A DNA stretch of 63,418 nucleotides from SVQP01 sp045587385 (GTDB lineage Bacteria; Bacillota; Clostridia; Oscillospirales; CAG-272): NCBI GenBank assembly GCA_045587385.1, contig JAZNCE010000086.1:1-63418 (forward strand). The letters are read 5' to 3'. Shown here piece by piece: positions 58,410-63,418 of this stretch. The first letter of the stretch is position 1. The number at the start of each line of letters is the position of its first letter. The translations under genes were made by a program, and so were the position numbers. A model generated the notes under the pieces. The model saw only the letters and a program-made list of their open reading frames with translations, searched no databases and had not been told where the DNA came from.

Positions 58410-58791
58410 TCAATCGATGAAAAGTTTTTGCGTCGCCCGCCACCATACGGTTGCAACAGATGAAAGTTTTTACGTCGCTTTTTTCAAAAAGCGACCGGGC
58501 TCCAAGGGCAGCGCCCTTGGTCGCTCGTCGCAACGAGCGAAACTCTTTTTCGCCGTTTTTTTGGTTCTTTTTTTGCGGCTGCTTGCTCAAAAAAAGAACG
58601 GAGAGATCTTTCTCAATGTAACATATCCTAATTCACTACCCGCTTTTTTCTTTGACACCGCTGGCGCAAAGAAAAAAGCTTAGCAAAAAAGAAACGCCGA
58701 GAAGTTCCGCCACTGCGGTGGCGACGAGGGCTTCGCGCCCTCGACCTGCGCCGCCTTTTGAAAAAGGCGGGCGAAAACTTTCATCGATTTT
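58410..58791. repeat. fold-back repeat with AAGTTTT-CGCC arms
   Basis: The left end AATCGATGAAAAGTTTTT (from 58412) followed by CGTCGCCCGCC, and a second version GATGAAAGTTTTTACGTCGC near 58460, are inverted copies of the right end GGCGGGCGAAAACTTTC with ATCGATTT (58767-58791). Many internal hairpins exist (GGGCAGCGCCC, GAGGGCTTCGCGCCCTC, CCGCCACTGCGGTGG). No gene is supported. It fills 58,385-58,789 and ends at the stop codon of the next gene. Confidence 0.7.
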
Positions 58792-59623
58792 ATGCTGGGT
58801 CTTTGCGCACCCAGCTCTGTGCGCGTCCAATCTTTTCGCCTTCGGTCAGCAATCCTGCGCCCGTGAGCATATGCAACGCGTAATACGCGTTCCTGCCCCG
58901 CTGCCCCGATGCCTTGGCGTACTGCGCCGCCGTGAACTGATCGGGCAGAGAGTCCGGCAAAAACATGCGATAGTCCTCAAGCTTTTCCAAGATCACCGTG
59001 CCGCACAGCGCGGTGGGGATCTTTTCATACCTTGACGCACGCGCCTTTTTCTCCTTGCCGTAGCCGTCCAGCAGTCTGTACTCCTCGACCTCAAGCAGCA
59101 GCAGCTCAAAGCGCAGCCTTGGGTTTTGCAAATGCTCGCGCAGCCAGTACAGCTCGCTTGCCAGCGCAGTCGGCTTTGTTGTGTGCGGCTTTGCAGACCG
59201 CTTTTGCACCGTGCCGCTCTCGGGCTCGATCCAATTGATATACTTACGGTACGGAACGGGCACGACGACCGTGACCAAATATGGCGTATTTTGCATATAC
59301 CAAGCAATTTTGGCGCGCATAGGGTACATACTGCCCGTCTGGATCTCCCAGATATTACTGCCGCGCAGCACGTCGGCAACGTAGCCGTTCCCCTTGACGT
59401 CCGCTTGCCCCAGCGCATCCTTGACCTTGATTTCATGGCACGCCACGTCCGCACAAATATAATTTTTCAAAATCGCGTGCATGCGCTTTTCCGAAAGCGT
59501 GCCGATGCCATCCTCCAAATGCACGCCGCGCGCCACGTAACCAAGGCAAATACGGGAAAAACGCAACGCGTCAGCCTTGGCAAGCGCGTCTGTTTCATTG
59601 GGTAATTCTTGCTTTTTTGCCAT
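58790..59623 (-). CDS. nuclease-like protein with C-terminal winged helix
   Basis: 277 residues. The central part (ILKNYICADVACHEIKVK, YVADVLRGSNIWEIQTGSMY, TPYLVTVVVPVPYRKYINWI) looks like a PD-(D/E)XK fold with Asp in VADV and Glu-x-Gln in WEIQT. The last 60 residues (FTAAQYAKASGQRGRNAYYA, then LHMLTGAGLLTE) resemble a winged helix. No specific family is recognised, so this is a fold guess. ATG 59623 follows AAAGGGGC; the longer open frame upstream has no coding character. It is monocistronic, divergent from spoIVB. Confidence 0.6.
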   Translation of the reverse strand: MAKKQELPNETDALAKADALRFSRICLGYVARGVHLEDGIGTLSEKRMHAILKNYICADVACHEIKVKDALGQADVKGNGYVADVLRGSNIWEIQTGSMYPMRAKIAWYMQNTPYLVTVVVPVPYRKYINWIEPESGTVQKRSAKPHTTKPTALASELYWLREHLQNPRLRFELLLLEVEEYRLLDGYGKEKKARASRYEKIPTALCGTVILEKLEDYRMFLPDSLPDQFTAAQYAKASGQRGRNAYYALHMLTGAGLLTEGEKIGRAQSWVRKDPA

Positions 59624-59672
59624 ACTCTGCCCCTTTCCGCGCAGCATGAAAAACGCTTTGCTAATCATACTA

Positions 59673-59700
59673 ATTTTATCATAAAAATTCAATTTGTCAA
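59673..59700 (-). promoter_or_regulatory. promoter of the nuclease-like gene
   Basis: On the minus strand TTGACA, 16 bases, TAAAAT, 49 bases before the start codon. Confidence 0.65.
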
Positions 59701-59722
59701 CCTTTCGTGCAATTATTACAAA

Positions 59723-59752
59723 GCATGACTTGCCCGTCTTGCGGGCATGATA
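59723..59752 (+). promoter_or_regulatory. sigma-G-like promoter of spoIVB
   Basis: GCATGA, 17 bases, CATGATA. The -35 fits GHATR exactly and the -10 has one mismatch to CATWHTA. It lies 46 bases before the start codon; spoIVB is a known sigma-G gene in Bacillus. Confidence 0.65.
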
Positions 59753-59798
59753 AATGCGGAACCATTCCACATTCACAATACAAAGGACGAATATTTCC

Positions 59799-60860
59799 AT
59801 GAAAATCAAAATCAAACAAATCGCAAGCTTTGCGGTGGTGGCTGCCTCGCTGGTCTTGCTGCTGGGCGCTGCGGGCGTTGATCTGCCCGTGATGACTGCC
59901 TCGGCAGCCCCCGCAGAGGTCAGACTTTTGCCGGGCGGCATGCCGTTTGGCGTCAAGTTTTCCACCGACGGCGTACTGGTGGTAGGCTTTTGCGACGTGG
60001 ACGCAGAGGGCGGCAGCATCAATCCCGCCTACGCGGCAGGTCTGCGCACGCGCGACGTCATCACCGCCGTGAACGGCAAACAGATTGCCGACGCAGCACA
60101 GTTTGGCACTATGGTTGCCGATGCGGGCGAAAATCCGCTGACGCTGACCTATAAACGCGCGGGGGCATCCCGTTCGGCAACCCTCACCCCCGCCAAATCA
60201 ATCTCGGAAAACAGATACAAGACCGGACTTTGGGTCAGAGACAGCGGCGCGGGCATCGGCACGGTCACCTTCATTGAGCCGCAAACGGGCGCGTTTGGCG
60301 GTCTTGGACACGGCATCTGCGACACGGAAAGCGGTGCGCTTGTCGGCATGACGCGCGGCGTGGTCAATGACGTGACCATCAGCGGCGTGCAAAAGGGCGT
60401 TGCGGGCAAGCCGGGTGAGCTCAAGGGCTATTTTGGCACGACCAAAACAGGCACGCTGCTTGCCAACACCGAGTGCGGCGTATTCGGCATCTTTTCGCAC
60501 AAGCCCATCACCAAGCAAAGCGCACTCCCCATCGCGCACCGCCACGAGATCAAGGACGGCGAGGCGCACATTCTGTGCACGCTGGACGGCGCGGGTCCCT
60601 GCAAATACGCCATTCGCATCTCGGATATCGACAAGAGCGCAAGCGGCTCCAAGTGCTTTACCGTCAAGGTCACCGACCCCGCGCTGATTGCCAAAACAGG
60701 CGGTATCGTGCAGGGCATGTCCGGCTCGCCCATCATCCAGAGCGGCAAGCTCGTGGGGGCTGTGACCCACGTGCTGATCAATGACCCGACAACGGGATAC
60801 GGCATTTTCATTGAAAATATGCTGGGCGCAGCGCAAATTCCGCAGGCGCGGGCATCATAA
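59799..60860 (+). CDS. spoIVB: SpoIVB serine peptidase (S55)
   Basis: 353 residues. A signal-anchor helix (about 8-33) leads to a PDZ domain (about 48-120, NPAYAAGLRTRDVITAVNGK) and the S55 peptidase domain. The catalytic His is in GLGHGICD, the Ser in VQGMSGSPII and the Asp in LINDPTTGYGIF. SpoIVB is secreted from the forespore and triggers SpoIVFB/pro-sigma-K processing. It is shorter than the Bacillus protein (426) but complete in motifs. The start follows AAAGGACG. A second, truncated copy of its 3' end lies 2.1 kb downstream. Confidence 0.93.
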   Translation: MKIKIKQIASFAVVAASLVLLLGAAGVDLPVMTASAAPAEVRLLPGGMPFGVKFSTDGVLVVGFCDVDAEGGSINPAYAAGLRTRDVITAVNGKQIADAAQFGTMVADAGENPLTLTYKRAGASRSATLTPAKSISENRYKTGLWVRDSGAGIGTVTFIEPQTGAFGGLGHGICDTESGALVGMTRGVVNDVTISGVQKGVAGKPGELKGYFGTTKTGTLLANTECGVFGIFSHKPITKQSALPIAHRHEIKDGEAHILCTLDGAGPCKYAIRISDIDKSASGSKCFTVKVTDPALIAKTGGIVQGMSGSPIIQSGKLVGAVTHVLINDPTTGYGIFIENMLGAAQIPQARAS

Positions 60861-60883
60861 TCCGGCAAAACAGGAAAAGAAAT

Positions 60884-60946
60884 GAAAAAAAGTTGTCCCT
60901 ATTTGAACACACCAACGGGTGAGTCTGATAGGGACAACAGTCTTTT
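60884..60946 (+). terminator. hairpin after spoIVB
   Basis: GTTGTCCCTAT (60892-60902) pairs perfectly with ATAGGGACAAC (60928-60938), with A residues before and CTTTT after. The left arm is also one of two direct repeats bounding the Nudix/ATPase segment. Confidence 0.6.
60892..60912 (+). repeat. direct repeat at the left edge of the AT-rich insert
   Basis: 21 bases beginning GTTGTCCCTATTTGAAC. 19 of 21 match 62964-62984. Confidence 0.7.
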
Positions 60947-61033
60947 GTCCAATAACTATTCAATTTTAAGTTTGAAAGTGTTGTTATAACACACTCACAT
61001 TCCGTGGCAAATGCCTTTTAGCAACAATTTCTA

Positions 61034-61489
61034 TTATCCAAACAAAACATAATTTGCTTGAGTTGAAGATTTAGGAATATACGTGTTTCTTTGTATTGTA
61101 TTATCTTTGTTATTCACATAAATCTTAAGCAATTCGCGGCTCATATTCGTAATATCTTCACGATTGATTGCTTCTTCGGGTGAAAGCAAAAGAACCTCAC
61201 TGTTTTCGTAATGATCAGATTTAGGTTCACCTGAAACATATTCACAATCAAAAATCGCACACCATTGATTTGACTTGAATTGCATAGATAATAGTGATTT
61301 TGCTTTTACAACTACTCCTGTTTCCTCAAGAAACTCACGCTCAATAGCACAAGTGGGCAATTCATTTTCCCCTACGTATCCACCCGGACATAAAATTCTA
61401 TTTTTGGCGGTGCCGTAGGTATGACGAACAAGTAATACTTTACCATTTATTTCAACAATTCCGCACACTGTGAAAAATCCATTTCCCAT
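61034..61489 (-). CDS. Nudix hydrolase
   Basis: 151 residues. The Nudix box is complete: GGYVGENELPTCAIEREFLE followed by ETGV, fitting G-x5-E-x7-REUxEExGU. It hydrolyses a nucleoside diphosphate linked to another group; the actual substrate is unknown. ATG 61489 is preferred because AAAGGTG lies seven bases before it; the first ATG (61507) touches the stop of the ATPase gene and has no ribosome site. It is the second gene of a two-gene AT-rich operon. Confidence 0.85.
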   Translation of the reverse strand: MGNGFFTVCGIVEINGKVLLVRHTYGTAKNRILCPGGYVGENELPTCAIEREFLEETGVVVKAKSLLSMQFKSNQWCAIFDCEYVSGEPKSDHYENSEVLLLSPEEAINREDITNMSRELLKIYVNNKDNTIQRNTYIPKSSTQANYVLFG

Positions 61490-61507
61490 ATAAATTTCAC
61501 CTTTCAT

Positions 61508-62803
61508 TTAAATCTCTATACAAGTGGGTTCAAGTAAGAAATCATAAATATTCACCGTCAATATACCATGCTCATCATAGTACGGTGAAACGATATCCTT
61601 GGTAACGATAATCTTCTTAAAAGAGTCATCAATCTTACGGAAGGGACGAATTTCTTGCGCGCGCTTTTCTTCATCGGGGATGGAAAAAGCTGATTGAATG
61701 TAAAAACGCTTGGAACCAAGGTTGCAAACAAAATCGACCTCGAGCTGCTTTCTCGTCACCTTTCCGTCCTTGTCTTTTTCGGCAAATTGTACTACACCCA
61801 CGTCAACACTGTATCCGCGCAAACAAAGCTCGTTGTAGATCACGTTTTCCATTGTATGCGTTTGCTCAAACTGACGAAAATTGATACGCACATTGCGGAG
61901 TCCGAGATCGGAAAAATAATATTTTTTGGGCGTTTCGATATAGCTTCTTCCCTTAATATCATATCGCACTGCCGAATCAATCAAGAAGGAATCCTCAAAG
62001 CAATCAATATATTTTTTGATGGTTGCGGCTGTGATCTTTGATTTTTTGACCGTCTTAAAGGTGTTTTTTAGCTTTTCGGGATTGGTAAGAGAACCGATAG
62101 AGGACGAAAGAATATTCAAAAGATCTTCAAGCTCGCCGATATTTCTGATCTTGTTTCGCTTTACGATATCCGAAATATAAATCTCACCAAACAGATTTGA
62201 CAAAAGCTTTGCTTTATCCTGTGCATTCTCGCGTAAAACTACAAGTGGAATACCACCGTAAAGCATATATTCCGAGAGTCCCTCGTATTTGTCGCCCTTA
62301 TAATAGCTCATAAATTCCGCAAAGGAAAGCGGATGCATATGGATCTCGTCACCGCGTCCCGCAAACTCAGTAATAATATCCTTAGACAAAAATTTTGCGT
62401 TGCTTCCCGTAACGTAAACGTCCATATTGTCTTTACGGAGATAGCCGTTCAAAACCGCCTCAAAGCAATCAAGAAGTTGAATCTCGTCTAAGAGCAGATA
62501 ATAGGTGTTATCGTCCGTCGTTTTAGATCGAATATAGCTCATAAACTTTTCGGGATCGACCTTGCGCTTTTCTTTTTCGAGAGCAATCAAACTCTCGCCA
62601 ATCAAATACAGATCATCAGCAGAATCAAAGGCAAAACGAATAATATGTTCTTTGTCAACACCGCTCTCCAAAAGATAATTATAAAAGATATTGTTCAGGA
62701 GATAGGATTTACCACATCTTCTAATGCCGGTGATAACCTTGATAAAGCCGTTGCCTTTTCTGCTGATCAATTGTTGTAAATATAATTCTCGTTTTATCTC
62801 CAT
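61508..62803 (-). CDS. AAA_14/DUF4143 ATPase
   Basis: 431 residues. The AAA_14 domain (about 15-150) has Walker A ITGIRRCGKSYLL and Walker B YYLLLDEIQLL followed by the sensor VYVTGSNAKFLS. The C-terminal DUF4143 part (about 190-400) ends in LEVDFVCNLGSKRFYIQSAF, a PD-(D/E)XK-like nuclease pattern with Gln in the usual Lys position. These ATPases are frequent in mobile and accessory regions of gut bacteria, but their role is not established. The start follows GAGGTGC and a repeat-flanked promoter. Confidence 0.88.
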   Translation of the reverse strand: MEIKRELYLQQLISRKGNGFIKVITGIRRCGKSYLLNNIFYNYLLESGVDKEHIIRFAFDSADDLYLIGESLIALEKEKRKVDPEKFMSYIRSKTTDDNTYYLLLDEIQLLDCFEAVLNGYLRKDNMDVYVTGSNAKFLSKDIITEFAGRGDEIHMHPLSFAEFMSYYKGDKYEGLSEYMLYGGIPLVVLRENAQDKAKLLSNLFGEIYISDIVKRNKIRNIGELEDLLNILSSSIGSLTNPEKLKNTFKTVKKSKITAATIKKYIDCFEDSFLIDSAVRYDIKGRSYIETPKKYYFSDLGLRNVRINFRQFEQTHTMENVIYNELCLRGYSVDVGVVQFAEKDKDGKVTRKQLEVDFVCNLGSKRFYIQSAFSIPDEEKRAQEIRPFRKIDDSFKKIIVTKDIVSPYYDEHGILTVNIYDFLLEPTCIEI

Positions 62804-62810
62804 AAGCACC

Positions 62811-62831
62811 TCTATAATAGATTTTTGCAAC
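62811..62831 (-). repeat. direct repeat flanking the ATPase promoter, copy 1
   Basis: TCTATAATAGATTTTTGCAA, identical (21 bases) to 62885-62905. It includes the palindrome TCTAT-A-ATAGA and lies between the promoter and the start codon. Confidence 0.8.
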
Positions 62832-62851
62832 CTTCTGCTGTTTTCAATCGT

Positions 62852-62880
62852 ATTGTACCATAAAAAAGTCTTCTCGTCAA
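62852..62880 (-). promoter_or_regulatory. promoter of the ATPase/Nudix operon
   Basis: On the minus strand TTGACG, 17 bases, TACAAT. Identical 21-base repeats lie on both sides, which is a natural arrangement for a repressor that loops or blocks the promoter. Confidence 0.75.
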
Positions 62881-62884
62881 GGAA

Positions 62885-62905
62885 TCTATAATAGATTTTT
62901 GCAAC
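62885..62905 (-). repeat. direct repeat flanking the ATPase promoter, copy 2
   Basis: Identical to 62811-62831, 74 bases apart, immediately upstream of the -35. Confidence 0.8.
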
Positions 62906-62963
62906 TTTTTACTATTTTATTCTTTATTTTTGCTTTTGACTTTTAAACTTTTTGTTAAAAACT

Positions 62964-62984
62964 GTTGTCCCTACTTGACCACAC
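62964..62984 (+). repeat. direct repeat at the right edge of the AT-rich insert
   Basis: 21 bases beginning GTTGTCCCTACTTGACC, matching 60892-60912 at 19 of 21 positions. The spoIVB remnant begins two bases later. Confidence 0.7.
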
Positions 62985-62986
62985 TC

Positions 62987-63130
62987 GTGTCGGGCAGCCC
63001 CATCATTCAAAACGGCAAGCTCGTGGGGACTGTGACCCACGTGCTGATCAATGACCCCACAACGGAATACGGCATTTTCATTGAAAATATGCTGGGCGCA
63101 GCGCAAGTCCCGCTGAAAAACGCAGCGTAA
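62987..63130 (+). pseudogene. spoIVB: truncated second 3' end of spoIVB
   Basis: 47 codons beginning VSGSPIIQNGKLVG and reading through LINDPTTEYGIFIENML to a TAA. They match the last 47 or so residues of the intact SpoIVB at 59799 with few changes, including the catalytic Ser and Asp. The His, PDZ domain and start are missing, so it cannot work. It retains a strong terminator. It is either the remnant of a tandem spoIVB paralogue cut by the inserted segment, or the original 3' end displaced by an insertion that brought a replacement. Confidence 0.88.
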
Positions 63131-63141
63131 TCAAGGCAAGC

Positions 63142-63172
63142 AAAAGGCAACACCGCACGGTGTTGCCTTTTG
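63142..63172 (+). terminator. terminator after the spoIVB remnant
   Basis: AAAAGGCAACACC pairs perfectly with GGTGTTGCCTTTT around GCAC. Confidence 0.85.
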
Positions 63173-63270
63173 CATGTATATTTTGCGAGGCGGGATTTGA
63201 CAAAAGATGCGAACAATTGCTCGGCTCTCTTTGGCGATGCGCTTAGCCGCACGGGAATCGAACCAAGTTG

Positions 63271-63379
63271 GTTTTGACGAGCAGATTTTCTCGATCCCTT
63301 TATCTTTCCCCTTGGACATATTGCCCATATGCCCTGCGGGAAAAGCTTTTGGGCTCAAAAAAATCTGCTGCGTCAAAAC
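63271..63379. repeat. inverted repeat GTTTTGACGxAGCAGATTTT near the right edge
   Basis: GTTTTGACGAGCAGATTTT (63271-63289) and AAAATCTGCTGCGTCAAAAC (63360-63379) are inverted copies with one extra base, around a spacer with several small hairpins. The element probably extends beyond the window. No gene is supported in 63,173-63,418. Confidence 0.65.
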
Positions 63380-63418
63380 TGCTCGCACCCGAGAGCGAAT
63401 GCATTTTTGATGGATTTT

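Noticed and set aside
63131..63388. 85-residue minus-strand protein at the right edge
   Set aside because: It covers a terminator and an inverted repeat, with no ribosome site; it looks like translated repeat.

Overview
The window looks like a chromosomal segment of a spore-forming member of the Bacillota, class Clostridia, probably an uncultured gut or rumen lineage of the Oscillospirales/Christensenellales type. The evidence is a spoVAC gene and a spoIVB gene with forespore sigma-G-like promoters, a long-form HPF, a BmrCD-type MarR/ABC operon, strong AGGAGG ribosome binding sites, near-consensus TTGACA-17-TATAAT promoters, and a moderately GC-rich core interrupted by AT-rich accessory patches. 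No rRNA, tRNA, CRISPR array, integrase or transposase was recognised.

Layout. 1-5,100 is accessory and AT-rich: the end of an unknown gene, a DUF6904-like/HTH pair, an AraC-type regulator, a small membrane protein, and two copies of a mosaic intergenic repeat. 5,100-14,100 holds a DUF4091 (GH123-like) protein, a large membrane protein, a DUF4358 lipoprotein, spoVAC, a helical-bundle protein with a sigma-G-like promoter, L-serine dehydratase, a GH2 glycosidase and hpf. 14,300-20,500 has a MarR-controlled heterodimeric ABC exporter, mutY and an orphan LytTR regulator. 20,600-26,700 is an aro operon with all six shikimate steps after DAHP (aroB, aroA, aroC, an unknown gene, an aroE-aroK fusion, aroQ) behind a possible attenuator. 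26,700-32,500 holds a polysaccharide deacetylase lipoprotein, proB-proA-proC and a second DUF4091 protein. 33,000-37,500 is a complete agmatine deiminase cluster (ptcA, aguD, aguA, carbamate kinase), which makes putrescine and ATP from agmatine. 37,500-48,600 is mixed: a HAD phosphatase, a DUF559 nuclease, a GH78-like enzyme and a lipoprotein sharing a duplicated promoter, a methyltransferase, an MFS transporter with a CotH-like lipoprotein, and a second methyltransferase behind a short ORF with two terminator-like hairpins. 49,200-54,600 is mnmE followed by an Old Yellow Enzyme-type flavoprotein and both parts of an aconitase-X dehydratase. 54,700-58,300 has a phd-doc toxin-antitoxin pair and a sugar isomerase/cysS/GtrA run. 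58,300-63,418 has a fold-back repeat, a nuclease-like protein, spoIVB, an AT-rich Nudix/DUF4143-ATPase insert, and a truncated second 3' end of spoIVB.

The most unusual signal is structural rather than protein-coding. Four intergenic sites (4,476-4,629; 9,169-9,257; 29,901-30,040; 51,006-51,121) carry rows of short perfect hairpins. The stems differ from unit to unit, but the linkers are nearly constant and read RTGAAR (ATGAAG, ATGAAAT or GTGAAAT), on the transcribed strand wherever the flanking genes define one. Two of these rows lie inside operons (proA/proC and flavoprotein/AcnX). At least four other palindromic or fold-back repeat elements are scattered through the window, so repeats account for most of the longer intergenic gaps.
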